DNA from: Muraenolepis orangiensis
Lineage: Eukaryota > Chordata > Actinopteri > Gadiformes > Muraenolepididae
Length of the DNA stretch: 64,000 nucleotides
Assembly: GCA_027704905.1 (NCBI GenBank)
Contig: CM051016.1
Span: forward strand, 17,153,038 to 17,217,037
Direction: 5' to 3'
Below the pieces are notes generated by a model. That model was not told the DNA's origin. It made no database searches and saw only the letters and a program-made list of their open reading frames with translations. Positions 51,710 to 63,483 of this stretch are shown here, one piece after another. The position numbers and the translations under genes were made by a program. Within the stretch, counting starts at the first letter, position 1; each line of letters starts with the position of its first letter.

Positions 51710-51880
51710 CAAGATACAAGATTTTTATTGGCCATTTGTAACAAGTACATAGGAACGCTTACTCCCCATTCCCTCCCGCAGTATAAATCTCAAAAACAAC
51801 ACCACTCAAATAAAAATAATATATGCAATAAAATAAACCAAAAAACAGCTGCAACGTGACTTAAATGATATGTACATGTT
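51710..51880 (-). mobile_element. Family T retroelement 3' end, copy 7
   Basis: 'caagatacaagatttttatt', 'aacaagtacataggaacgct' and 'ccattccctcccgcagtata' match the family order. The AT-rich 5' part is shortened. Confidence 0.8.
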
Positions 51881-52433
51881 TGTTTTTTTGGGTTATTTTT
51901 TTACAAAAATCGTGTGTGTGTGTGTCCGAAGATCGTTTAGACTTTTTTTTCAAGTGTCAGAACTTGTTTCTGAATGCACACCAGCTGTCGCGGTGGTGTG
52001 CTTCAGAGCCGTAGTGGTGAAGCAGAGTCTTCCCCTCCCCTCCTCCTATCACGCCTACCTGCCTTGACACCACAGGACAGAGGAATATACTATATTGCAC
52101 AGCTCCTGTGGGGGGGGTGGGGGGGAACCGCAAAGCAATAGGGCCGGGCCCAGCCTTAATAACACACCCGATCCCCTCTAGCCTTGTACTCTCTGTGCTC
52201 CACTGTTCCCTCCAACTCATTTATCCCCCGTTCTACAGTCCAGGAAGAAAGAACATATATTTTTTTATATACAGTATATGTATATATTTTTATATCTCTG
52301 CTATCGTTCCCCCAATGGGCAGGTCTGAATTTATGTCTGTCTTCCCTGTGACTGTTTTTTGTGAAGATGCTGACCTTTGAGGATAAAGGATACAGTTTTC
52401 TCTGTGTTTGGCCCTACATCGATGAGGTGTGGT

Positions 52434-52463
52434 AGGGTGGGGGGGGGGCGGGGGCGGGGGGGG
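52434..52463 (+). other. G-quadruplex candidate
   Basis: G runs of 3, 10, 5 and 8 bases separated by single T or C residues. Confidence 0.55.
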
Positions 52464-52557
52464 CAGTGGTTTTACCATGAATACAAATGGATTGTTGAAT
52501 AGAATGGGCATTGTCGCCTTCCCACTGGTACCATCAGAGCCGTAAAGTGTTTTCCTT

Positions 52558-52560
<3 letters not shown>

Positions 52561-52622
<62 letters not shown>
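52561..52622 (+). repeat. (AC)n microsatellite
   Basis: 62 bp of uninterrupted AC. Confidence 0.98.
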
Positions 52623-52624
<2 letters not shown>

Positions 52625-52929
52625 CTCTTACGAGTGACACTTTTGTTTCTGCAAGAAGAATAGCTACTTGTTCATAACCATGGCACTGCAGCGCAAAAGT
52701 CCCTCCCCCCATCTCCCCCCCTCCCCATGGTCTTGTTGGGCAATTCACAAGCAACAATGGACCACATAAACTCAGTTGTTTCCCAAAGTGGTTTCCCCCC
52801 CTCCTCGCTGCATCCGGGCTCCATCACGTTCCCCAAGGTGACGGATTACACCAGCCGGCACCACGGCCACAATGAAAGAAAGTGGAAGCGTTTTTAGGTT
52901 TTTAGCTCGGTGGGTTTGGGCCTCACACA

Positions 52930-53236
52930 CACAGTATGTAGCAGTAGCTCAGTCTGTTGGGACTTGCCGAACCGGAGGGCTGCCGGTTTTAGTCCCAGAA
53001 ACGGACCAAGTACAGAGTGAGAACTGGTACTTGGGAAAAAGGTGCCAGTTCGCCTCCTGGGCACTGCCGAGGTGCCCTTGAGCAAGGCACCAGACCCCTG
53101 TACACTGCTCCCCGGGTGCTGTATATACAAAAGCTGCCCACTGCCCCTAAAACTAGGATGGGTTAAGTTAATTTCACTGTGTGTGTGTACATGTATGCAA
53201 TTAAGAGGATTCAATCCTCCAGATTTAGATTTTAGA
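52930..53236 (+). mobile_element. tRNA-derived SINE (type B), upstream of exon 4
   Basis: 'gtagcagtagctcagtctgt' head, 'gctgccggttttagtccc' B box, 'ctgccgaggtgcccttgagc' body, 'actaggatgggttaagttaa' and a 'gatttagattttagatt' tail. It ends 84 bases before STXBP6 exon 4. Confidence 0.85.
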
Positions 53237-53319
53237 TTCTTCTTCTTCTTCTTCTTCGCCTCCCTCCCGTCCATCAGCTCATACGTGCGTGATGCTCCTT
53301 CTTCTCACCCTCCCCTCAG

Positions 53320-53477
53320 GTAACAGCATACTGCACACGGCGGCCGGCAGTGTGACCAGCGCCGTGCAGAAGGCCAGCCAGGCGCTGAACGAGCGCGGGG
53401 AGCGACTGGGCCGCGCCGAGGACAAGACCGCCGACATGATGAACAGCTCCGAGCAGTTCGCCGTCACGGCGCACAAG
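53320..53477 (+). CDS. STXBP6: STXBP6 (amisyn), coding exon 4, residues 151-203, SNARE-like coil
   Basis: This exon encodes the VAMP-like coiled coil by which amisyn enters SNARE complexes with syntaxin and SNAP-25. It begins GNSILHTAAGSVTSAVQKA and continues with the heptad-rich ASQALNERGERLGRAEDK. Aligning LNERGERL with the VAMP2 zero layer places the ionic-layer arginine at R176, as expected for an R-SNARE-like coil. The acceptor is CCTCCCCTCAG and the donor is AAG/GTGAGA (phase 0). Codon use is G/C-rich in third positions, unlike the introns. A SINE ends about 84 bases upstream. The protein has no C-terminal membrane anchor, in keeping with a cytosolic inhibitor. Confidence 0.96.
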
Positions 53478-53582
53478 GTGAGACCCTCGCGGCGGCGGCG
53501 GCGGCGGTGGGGAGGGCGCTGAGACGGCGGGGGAAGGTGGCCCACTTGTTTTAGTTGTGTGTTTCAATACAGCTGCTGTGGT

Positions 53583-53845
53583 TTAGCACACGCCTTTATC
53601 CAAAGATTCAGGATTTTTGTGGTTAGGATATTTAAATTTTTGTACAATGGAATGCTTACTCCCCATTCCCTCCCGCAGTATGAATTTCTAAAACACAATA
53701 CTGTTAAATTAAATATAAAAAAACATAAAAAGAACAATAAAGTGACTGATGGATGATATGTAAATCTATTGAATTGTGCAAAAAGCATTTAAAAGCATTT
53801 AAAAGTGCCAGTAGTGCAGCAGCATCATGAATACGTAATGAATCT
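53583..53845 (-). mobile_element. Family T retroelement 3' end, copy 8, beside a short L2/SINE tail
   Basis: From 53605: 'gattcaggatttttg', 'ccattccctcccgcagtatg', AT-rich middle, 'gactgatggatgatatg', 'agtgccagtagtgcagcagc'. Bases 53583-53604 ('cacacgcctttatccaaag') resemble the tail of the L2 element at 13.8 kb. Confidence 0.8.
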
Positions 53846-55215
53846 GCAACGAGTCCAGAAAGTTCAGCAAAGTATGATGGTGTAATGTTAATGACAACGT
53901 TATTATTGCGTTGTATTCAATTCACAGTGAATACAAGTGAATACAAGATATAAGTTACCATGAACTACTGTGGTCGCATTAGCAACGGCAGTATTGTAAT
54001 TCATTTATAAACAACATTGTGTTGTACTTTGTACATTTTCCATCACCGGCATTTGCGATGATCACAGTTCAATGAAACAATGAAACCAATCCTTGTCATC
54101 TAGGCAGTGGTCTATCTGGCTGTTGGCTGTCTGTGTGCCCCCTGGTTGTGTAACGTTGCCCTAAAGCCTGTCTGTATATAGTATATCTAGGCTTATTTAT
54201 GTCGGTCCAACTTCGGTCTTCGCCGCATCGGTCCCTTGAAGATATCCCACGGAGAGGCATGCATGTCCTTTTCATCCATAGCATGAACAGCTTACCTCCG
54301 AAAGGTTTTTAAAGGACGGTGTATGATAAAGATAATACATCCCAGAGGCTTCGGGGTCTAAGCGCTACTAGGACGTTGATAAACGTTTGAAGAAAGGCTG
54401 GCTATTTTATCACCCAGCAACAGTGAACAACGTGCACTCACACACCCTCACAGACCCTCTGTAACCCTGTGGTGCAGGCCTATCTAAGACACGGTGTGTA
54501 GCAAGGGGCAGTCCCACACACTGGATTCTCTAGGACCGTGTTGACAAGTCACGATACATGTCACCTTGTATCGACACACGTCACATTCACTACTGGTCAG
54601 TCATGTGTCAGACACCGGTATGCAAAGGGACTGATGGTGAATTCAGGACTCACAAATCTAAAACATTGCCGAGGCACAGCACACTGCAGTCTCCTCACAT
54701 ATCGTATGCTAATTTGGTTAATTAACTAACCTACCGCACATCCTCCTCCAATAAACGTCCTTGATTCACGGCTTTGTGTTTGTTGCTTTATTTCCTGATG
54801 CTTTTTTATGTTAACAACTCAATGAATAACATTAAAATGATAATGGCTTGTTGACGGTGGTTCCAAACATTGTGCAACAACAGCACTGTCTCACCTTCGC
54901 ACTCGCTCGCCAGGCCCGAACACACTATAGTGCTGCTCTGCTGCCCCCACCTGGTCGATCTCTGAAGTACAACAACGAGCTGTGTGCGTGTGCGTGTGTG
55001 ACTCCCAAGTAGATGGGTTCTGCTTTTATTACTTTCAAGAATGACAGCGCAAGCTAAAGCAATACAAATTGTAATCTATCACAGGACAGAAACATAACAA
55101 GGGGATTGCTAAGCGCATTCTGGGGTTTTGTGCTGCCTTGCAGTCTTTGTTATGAGGATGTTGAATGAATATACATTACTGCCACTGTATGAAGCCGTTT
55201 CATAATGTAACACCA
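53846..55215. other. Rest of intron 4, no recognisable element
   Basis: Unique-looking DNA between exons 4 and 5, lacking long ORFs and transposons. Confidence 0.5.
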
Positions 55216-55357
55216 ATCTCTCTCTCTCCCACCAATCTCTCTCTTACTCATCACTCTATCACCCTTATCCCTCTCCCTCTCTCCCCCATCACTCATCACT
55301 CTCTCTCTCGCTCTCTCGCTCTCTCGCTCTCTCACGCTCTCTCTCTCTCTCTCTGCA
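55216..55357 (+). repeat. (CT)n/(CTCG)n tract forming the exon 5 pyrimidine tract
   Basis: CT-rich repeats with CGCT interruptions run right up to the TGCAG acceptor of exon 5. Confidence 0.9.
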
Positions 55358-55358
55358 G

Positions 55359-55382
55359 CTTGCCATGAAGCACAAGTGTTAG
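55359..55382 (+). CDS. STXBP6: STXBP6 (amisyn), terminal coding exon 5, residues 204-210 and stop
   Basis: Only seven codons, LAMKHKC, followed by TAG at 55380-55382. This is the conserved C-terminus of amisyn, ending in cysteine as in other vertebrates, and it completes the SNARE-like coil begun in the previous exon. The total is 210 residues, equal to the usual family length, so the coding sequence is complete. The acceptor TCTGCAG is preceded by an uninterrupted CT/CTCG microsatellite that serves as the pyrimidine tract. The exon is too short for ORF-based detection and is supported by phase, by the known end of the protein and by the splice site. Confidence 0.93.
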   Translation, partial: LAMKHKC

Positions 55383-55557
55383 ACCACTGCCAACCCCCCA
55401 GGAGGCTCAGAGAACCACCAGGAGCCGCCATCATACAGCTGATGGAGCTCAGATTTGATTGTTTTTAATCTTCTTTATTTACTGTGTATATACAGAAAAT
55501 ACACACACACACATTTGCGGTTTCTTAACAATGTTAACGTGTAACACATCCTTATTT

Positions 55558-55563
55558 AATAAA
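55558..55563 (+). terminator. Poly(A) signal AATAAA (proximal)
   Basis: Canonical AATAAA 176 bases after the STXBP6 stop. The downstream GT-rich element is weak, so this is probably a minor site. Confidence 0.4.
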
Positions 55564-55698
55564 GGCGCATCTTGTCGAGGACTGATGGAGCGAGAGAAAA
55601 AAAAAATGTTCCTCCACCAACACCACCTGACACCGTCATCCCTTTATGAATTACTTCTAGCATTCCTCACACTGGTTATTTGTTTAATATACTTTATT

Positions 55699-55704
55699 AA
55701 TAAA
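55699..55704 (+). terminator. Poly(A) signal AATAAA with (GT)n downstream element
   Basis: Canonical AATAAA inside 'attaataaagtat'. A pure (GT)n tract begins at 55761, about 57 bases downstream, and could act as the GU-rich downstream element. Confidence 0.5.
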
Positions 55705-55757
55705 GTATATTTACATTTGTTACATATTTTTAAGTATGTTTAGGGCCCTCTTTTCAG

Positions 55758-55913
<156 letters not shown>

Positions 55914-56595
55914 CGTACAGCGACACAAAATTGGAGGAACAGCATATTGTCCCTTAACCAAAACTAACGAAACGCTGCTGTGTCAGTTCAGTGGTGTCAG
56001 AGTTTTTCCCCATTTTAATTATATTATTATTTTTAACCGTTTTCTGGTCTACCGTTCAGAAGGGGTCCCCTCGCCGCTTCAACCTGTCCACTTTCCATTT
56101 CAATCACCGGTGACTTCAGTAGTAGTAGTAGTAGTAGCCAAAAGCAATGAACACTTTCTCTGCTGACCATGCGGGCATTGACTCAACCGACGCATGCGAG
56201 GAAGACGCCCTTTTCACAGATGATACCAGGAAGAAAGACCCCCCCCCCCCCACACACACACACGGTGTACTTGAATGTTTCATAACGAGGATAAGCATTG
56301 GAAGGTATACTACGGAAAGGGGAGCAAACAAGTCCTACGCAGTGGCGATGTACACCAGCTTCAGCATTGTATAACAGCATATATATATATATGTACTGTC
56401 ATTCCTGCGCACTATAAGCTATTCAATGCTAGAGCAGATTTGTCCTATCAACGTTTGATACTCCCTGGCTGTGTGTTTTAACTACGATGAGGCTTTTCTT
56501 GTATCTTATTTGTTGTTTGTGGTTGTGTTTTTCCTTCTATATCTGGGTAACTTGTGATGGTATTACTCGGTGTATGTATATATATATATGTGTAT

Positions 56596-56625
56596 ATACT
56601 GAGTGAGACATGTCTCACTCAGTAT
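56596..56625 (+). repeat. Perfect 30-bp palindrome
   Basis: The 15-base half ATACTGAGTGAGACA is followed immediately by its exact reverse complement with no spacer. The core GACATGTC occurs again 20 bases downstream. Lies within the long form of the STXBP6 3' UTR. Confidence 0.93.
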
Positions 56626-56711
56626 GTCAGACATGTCTCACCGATATCCGAAGTGTGTACTAGCTAGTTTTAACCTCGTAACCGTGGCTTGCTCAGCAGC
56701 AGACCTCTTGT

Positions 56712-56892
<181 letters not shown>

Positions 56893-57105
56893 GTGTTGGA
56901 GGAGGTGTGGCCATGTATTTGACTCTTATTTGTATTTAGGATTGTTTTTATATAGGTCAAGCTCCCACAACAATAGCACACTGGCATCGTCCTTCACTGC
57001 TCACTTGTGGAGTGGATTTCTCTCATAATGAAACGCTTTGTTGGGCTAACTTACCGGTCTGCGCTCCCTTCGCACTCTTAACACTTTGGATGTTTTTGTT
57101 GTTTT

Positions 57106-57111
57106 AATAAA
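57106..57111 (+). terminator. Poly(A) signal AATAAA (distal)
   Basis: AATAAA in 'gttttaataaaacaaatg', followed after about 20-30 bases by GGGTGTGTTTTTCG, a good GU/U-rich downstream element. This is the best candidate for the end of a long STXBP6 3' UTR. Confidence 0.5.
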
Positions 57112-57130
57112 ACAAATGAGATATTTAAAC

Positions 57131-58811
57131 TGGGTGTGTTTTTCGTTTCTCATGTGACACGTGTGACTTGGTGGTTTTGTAAACGGATGACCGTTGCCTT
57201 TATAATATTAGGAATGGGAGTCCACTACGCATCTGCATTATGGCGTGAAATATGTATGCAATATAAATCTATGCATTGACACATGCATATTTATATTGTT
57301 GTTTGGCGTTGATGCCTTATATTAGACCATACAGTAAAGCCAATACATTCTCCCCCAACGCAGAAAGACATCTTTAAAGACTATCTTTTTTGAGAAATGA
57401 TAAAGAAATAGGATTTCATCCTACAGCCCCCCTAGCCCAGCGGATTTAATTGAGAACTATGATTAGGGATCTGAGAAATAGTTCAAATAAACACTTACCT
57501 TTGGATTTCTATCCTAGCCCCACACACAAATGATATTCTCATTTTACTATTTGTATATTATATGTATATTATTTTCTTTGTACATTACTACGTATGTTAC
57601 GTGTGGCACCCATTGCACTTCTGACCCATCCCTGGAAGGAGGGAATATGGAAGGAAGGTTCCTTTTTAAGATTTCTTCCTCCATCATTTGAGACTGTTAC
57701 TGCGATTAAGGGCTACACAAGTCAAATGCATTTGACAGTTCCAGTATACACCACTAGGGGGTGTTATAGCATATATGTAGCATTATAGCATTTTATTGTT
57801 TTTTAGCCCTCTAATTTTAATCTGTAAAACAGTTCTATTTTGTTTATTAAGAAGTAATTAAAATTGTTATTTGACTAATAATTCCTTATTCTAACCAATA
57901 CATAAATCCATAGGCAGAAATGGCACTATAACATTAAATGATAGGTGTGAATGCCTGAATTTCGGAATGATCAAGATATGTTCAATAATTGGAGTTAAAA
58001 ATAAGTAATTTCCCATCCTGCTGATAGAACATAGGCAAGGTTGGCTAGCTGTGAGAAGTTGATCATTTCCCCACAGGCCTATAGCCTCGTGAATCTGTTG
58101 GTATGAGAACAGAGTGTTTCACACATTAACGGGTCATACGAAACATTTTCATTACTTAAACAACCTCAATGCTTCCAGAGGGACTCGACGCCAAGGTACC
58201 TCACAGTTCACACACCTTGAGAGAGAGAGAGAGAGAGAGGGGAGAGAGAGATGGAGGTGGTGGTGGTGGTGGTGGAGGTCCATTGAGATTCCTCTCAGAC
58301 AACCACACGGTGTGATTACTTCACAAGCGCTGGACTCCACGGCCCTCCCCCGACGGACGGACTAGTAGCCCTCGCTACTCAGACGGGGGGGGGAACCAGA
58401 CGGCTAGCGAGGCGGCACTGAGGTCCATCTTAATCTTCACAGCCCCCCCCCCCCAGGGATCCCCACCCGGCAGAATAATAACACGCGAAACACACAGGCG
58501 AGCTCGCCCGATGAATTGGGATTTCACGATGACCGGTGCTACACTACAACCCTCGTTGGACCGGTTTCTATCCTATTAAGCGCTGCTGCACTCCCCCCCC
58601 CCCCCCCCCACCCGCAAAGTCAAAGTGTAATAATAACAGCAGCCATATATTGCCTTTGCTTTGCCCCCAGAGGTGTCTGGGAGTGCAGGTTCCAAGATAA
58701 AAGTTTTGGTGTAAGGGCCACGTCCATTTTAATTGGAACCCGGATAAACCTCATGGGGGCAGTAGCCAAGATTATACGTAATAACGTAAGCCTACGATTG
58801 AACTGGTGTGT
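57131..58811. other. Downstream intergenic DNA, no recognisable gene
   Basis: AT-rich near 57240-57960, with an imperfect hairpin at 57259-57298; (GA)n and (GGT)n near 58219-58276; a C run at 58593-58609. No gene seen. Confidence 0.5.
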
Positions 58812-58975
58812 GGTGTAGTAGCGGCTATAGGGGGGGTTTGGACTTCAGGCCGAAAGGGAAGAGCCCCAATGTCCACCATCTACTCAACCCAACCTACCTG
58901 TCCCTAACCCCTTGGCCTGAACCCCTATCCAACTTTCCTGCAAGTTGCTTTGGGTAAAAGCACTTGGCAGTTTGT
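58812..58975 (+). mobile_element. SINE (type C) copy
   Basis: 'ggccgaaagggaagagccc', 'caatgtccaccatctactc' and the tail 'caagttgctttgggtaaaag' parallel the copies at 38531 and 43237. The head is degraded. Confidence 0.6.
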
Positions 58976-59324
58976 TTATGTTTACACACTTTTAGAATAT
59001 ATTCTTCCAAAGTGTAGGCTTTATATCAAGGACAGCAGGGAGAGACTCCTACGTCACTCGCCCCCACCATGACTTGGCAGATGTGTGCCGAGGAGAGGTT
59101 GCGGACCAGCTGTTTTGCTCTAAATCGGGCGGGGCCCCCCCGCCACTCCCCTCCCCAACCCTACCTTCCACCCCACCCCTCTGCCTTTGAGGTTCCCCCT
59201 GTGGAGCGCCCCGTCAGCCGCCCCAGAGTCATCCTTCATCATCCTGCCGCACCTCGCTGGGCACTCTTCCTCTTCTCGCCACGGTTAGCGTCCCGTCTTT
59301 TATAGTCGTGTTCAGTCATCTATC

Positions 59325-59615
59325 TAAATCTAAATCTTGAGAATTGATCCTCTGTATTGGTCCACATGTACACACACAGTGAAATGTGTTTCTCTGCATT
59401 AAACCCATCCTAGTATTAGGAGCAGTGGGCAGCTATTGTATATACAGCTGCCCAGGGAGCAGTGTAGAGGGGTCTGGTGCCTTGCTCAAGGGCACCTCGG
59501 CAGTGCCTAGGAGGAGAACTGGCACCTTTTTCCAAGTACTTAGGATGATAACTTTCCCAGTTCTCAGTCCGTTTCGGGGACTTGAACCGGCGACCCTCCG
59601 GTTCCCAAGCAATGA
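59325..59615 (-). mobile_element. tRNA-derived SINE (type B)
   Basis: Reverse orientation: tail 'aaatctaaatcttgagaatt', body 'gccttgctcaagggcacctc' and B box 'gggacttgaaccggcgaccc'. It is the same subfamily as 52930-53236. Confidence 0.85.
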
Positions 59616-60191
59616 TACAATGATAAGCAATTGTACAATGATGCTGGAATTGGGAAACTCTTTGTAACACGGAACAGGAAGCTGACCAATGGGGCAGTCT
59701 AACAAAGCATTCATCTGCTACTGTTAACTTTGGCGTTTATTCCCCATGTGGCAAAGATAGACTGATCAGATGGAGAAATGGATGGATAGATTCAGCAGGT
59801 GTGAGGAGATGGACAGATGGACACATAGACAGAGTCATTGAGAGTGTTTTCTGGGGCGTAGTAAAAGTTACCAGTCCCGATCGGCTCAGTAACATTTGGA
59901 TTGGAAGCATGATAACAGGTTTGGCGTGTTAACACGTCAGTCGACTATATTCACAGTTTCATGGGTTTATATATAGACCGCGGAAAGGTGCCAAGTGGGG
60001 AAAGGGTTGTGGGTTTGCTGTAATAAAGCTGCCTTTTTAAGTAGGCTAAGCTCTTGGTGGCATTTGTGTGTGCATGTCATATGGACTTTTCTGGTTCATT
60101 GGTGCTGTTGTTGTGGATCTCTCGATGCTAGACAGAGGGGGACAGGAGAGCAGGGCTTTTCACACCTTGAAGTAAAAGGTGTGTGTGTTTG

Positions 60192-60235
<44 letters not shown>

Positions 60236-60918
60236 CTCACCTGCATGGATGCTTGCTTGCTGTGCATCAAATCGCTTGATTGCTTTTGATGCACACACAA
60301 ACAGACACCATCACGGTGGCTTATCGTCAGAGTGCTACGCATACACCGCCACCACCACCACCACCACCTCCACCACCCACCACCACCGGTACGACATTGA
60401 CTTGACTTGAGGGGGTGAGTGGGGAAAACAGATTGGTTTCAAACTAGGAATGACATCCCATCTCTGCGGCGACCACAATCGAAGCGCCTGCCAAGCAAGC
60501 AACGGGGTTGGTTAGTGGAGTCAGCGAGGAAGGGCCCTGTTTTACATGCTTTGTCTTTTACCCAGAAAAAAAGGTATGTTGTGTCCATCTGTATTCCATC
60601 TAAATCCCGCTGGAGTTGTGTGCATTGTTGCTGTTCTGTTGCTGTGTGTGTTTGCTCCCTAGAAAGTGTTGCCTTTGTTTGGACTTCCTACTCCTGCTAT
60701 GTTCTGATGTAGTGAATACAAGCAGCAACAACAAAACCCGAGAACCTTGTGTTTGATTCTTGAATTTATGTTGCACCCTGACCAGTTGTTATTTCTGTAG
60801 AAATACTCAATGCAGAACTTGCAATCGTGGCAGTTGCTCCAATATCGATTGTATTCTTTTGAGAATTCTCAGCCTTCACCTGCGGGTTGCTCTGAAGTAA
60901 ACTAATTTAAAAAAGCAC
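59616..60918. other. Intergenic block, no recognisable gene
   Basis: Short (GT)n at about 60197-60232 and a (CCA)n tract at 60346-60388. No gene supported. Confidence 0.5.
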
Positions 60919-61137
60919 ATGCTTAACACACTGGGAACTGGGAAGAGACCACGGGGCAGACCGAGGTACAGGTGGGGTGATTACATCTCCACACTGGCCT
61001 GGGAACGCCTCGGGATCCCCCAGTCAGAGCTAGTCCATGTAGCCAGGGAGAGGGAAGTTTGGAGTCCCCTGCTGGAGCTGCTACCTCCGCGACCCGATTA
61101 CGAATAAGCGGGAGAAGATGGATGGATGCTTAACACA
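60919..61137 (+). mobile_element. Rex3 (RTE-clade) LINE 3' end with 12-bp target duplication
   Basis: Direct repeats ATGCTTAACACA at 60919-60930 and 61126-61137 flank a 195-bp body. It encodes GKRPRGRPRYRWGDYISTL, AWERLGIPQSEL and REVWSPLLELLPPRPDYE, the C-terminus of the Rex3 ORF, then 'taagcgggagaagatgg' and a GATG tail. Strongly 5'-truncated. Confidence 0.93.
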
Positions 61138-61860
61138 TGTTATTGTAATGTTATTATAGACGTAATTCCCTGTAGGGGAATTTGCAGATTTCTCTAATGC
61201 TTTTAAGTCTTCTCTTTTGAAAGTGTTGGGGACTTGGTATTGGACCCACCAGGACAACAATAAGAGGTGTGGTTGTCCACATGGCCCTGTTTGCATGTTC
61301 ATGCATGTTCACCTCCCAAATGGGTTGGAGGACATGAAGGTCCTCGCCCCTGTTCTGTTTTCAGAGACTATAGTCTCGGTATTTGTCAAGTGGATCATCA
61401 AATGCATCATCATCCATCATTTCCTGTTGTTCGTTAATCATATTTGGTCTATATTGGGGGGGGGGGGGGGAAACCCTTGTCCATACCATGTATTTTATAC
61501 TTCATAACTTAATGATGTGTTTTACACTTTATAATGATTATTCCAAACATGATGACGATGATGGTGATGATGGTGATGATGATGATGATGATGATGATAA
61601 TTATTTTCCAATACAGATGATTGGATATTGAACGCCTGCATTGTATTTCACTCTTGGGTGACATCCATATACATAACCTTATATTTAATAATATATATAT
61701 ACGCATGTGGCTGCTCCAGGTTGTGCCCACTGTGTCACCTGTGTGTGATAGATGATGATGGGTGATTAGTCATCCTCACGTAATTCGGCCCACAACCAAT
61801 CAGCCCTCTCACCATCGACCTGTGGTCAGAAGTGGGCAGTACACTGATTCAATACACACT
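61138..61860. other. Intergenic block, no recognisable gene
   Basis: G run (61456-61470) and (GAT)n at about 61553-61600. Confidence 0.5.
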
Positions 61861-62007
<147 letters not shown>

Positions 62008-62056
62008 CGCGCGCGTTCGTGCGCGTATGTGATACTCATACATGTATATATAATAC

Positions 62057-62135
62057 TAGGGCTGGGCGATATAGAAACATATTATGTATATATAACGTAT
62101 TATCACAATCATTATGGGGAATTTTACACGGTATG
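62057..62135 (+). mobile_element. MITE-like terminus ('tagggctgggcgatat')
   Basis: A single terminus of a motif seen in many fish non-autonomous DNA elements, followed by AT-rich sequence. No matching second terminus was found. Confidence 0.35.
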
Positions 62136-62724
62136 CAATATGCTTATGAATTCAAAATGTCATTGTAAACAGTCTCACTGCAGGTCATTGGGTCATTACA
62201 CTGAAGTAGCAGGACGTTTTAAAGTATGGTATAGAATGAAAACTAGTTGTCTGATGTTTTAAACCTCACCTGCTTGCTAATTGTATCTTCTAAAAATAAT
62301 TCAGAAAATACCATTCAAAGAACATTCAAAGAAACATATTGGAATACATGTCCTGTGTCAAAACCATCATGTTCGTTTTAACGTCAGAACAAGAGAGCAC
62401 ATGTGCGTTTGATCAGCTCATATTATATCACTTAAGTTAATGTTAAGTCAGTCATACCCCCCCCCCCCCACACCCCCTATACTATGCATGCATGCATGCA
62501 TGTTCACTTTGATAACTTCCCCTTATGAACTTCCCACCCAACCCAAGGCCCGTTGGACACGTCTATTGTTTGCTGGTGTTGTTTGAAGCCATGGTTTTGA
62601 TTCTCTCCTGGGAAAATCTCCCGGGAGAGTGTGCCTGTGATCCTAATATTAACGTCTCCTCCGTGCAGACCGATCTGTATTCGCGGTCGACGCCGCGGCA
62701 GCTATCAATTGCATTGGAATATGC
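62136..62724. other. Intergenic block, no recognisable gene
   Basis: C run at 62457-62469 and (ATGC)n near 62487-62501. Confidence 0.5.
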
Positions 62725-62880
62725 AGGAGGAAGAGGAGGAGAAGGAGGAGGAGGAGGAGGGGAGGGGAGGGGAGGAGAAGGAGAAGGAGGAGGGGGACAA
62801 GGAGGAGGAGGAGGAGGAGGAGGAGAAGGAGGAGGGGGACGAGGAGGAGGAGAAGGAGGAGGGGGACAAGGACGAGAGGG
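62725..62880 (+). repeat. Purine-rich GGA tract
   Basis: About 155 bp of (GGA)n-like sequence with only a few C interruptions. Imperfect copies of a 'ggaggagggggac' block recur three times. Open frames on both strands (Glu/Gly-rich and Pro/Ser-rich) reflect the repeat. Confidence 0.92.
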
Positions 62881-63011
62881 CTGGTAATTCATAACGGAGT
62901 CTGTCACTCGCTGTTTGTCTATGATACATCACCGCAATTAATATTCCTCCATGCCCAAGAGGGCGGGGGTGGACCGTAGGGGTTGGTACGCTCGGCTGAG
63001 GGGGTGAGGGG

Positions 63012-63130
<119 letters not shown>

Positions 63131-63311
63131 TTAGTGTTGGTTTATTTATTTACTGTCTTGAGTCGGGAGCTGGTGGGAAATGCAGCGGGACTTTGTATCT
63201 GTCTCTCTCTATCGACTGGTAGAGAAGATTTATCTGATGGTTGGGGGGGGGGGGGAGGCTCAGACAGGAACCTGTGTATCAGCAAAGTTACAGCAGCCAT
63301 GACACCGGCGC

Positions 63312-63312
<1 letters not shown>

Positions 63313-63374
<62 letters not shown>
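63313..63374 (+). repeat. (GT)n microsatellite
   Basis: 62 bp of GT. Confidence 0.98.
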
Positions 63375-63376
<2 letters not shown>

Positions 63377-63483
63377 GGTGTGGGTGTGTGTGCAGCAATT
63401 AACATGAATTAATCACATTGATTCAGGCTCCATCTCCCCTGGCTGGTGTAAGCACTACACGCATGCACATACATGCACCACAC

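Noticed and set aside
62563..62907. Proline-rich minus-strand frame
   Set aside because: Produced by the GGA purine tract.
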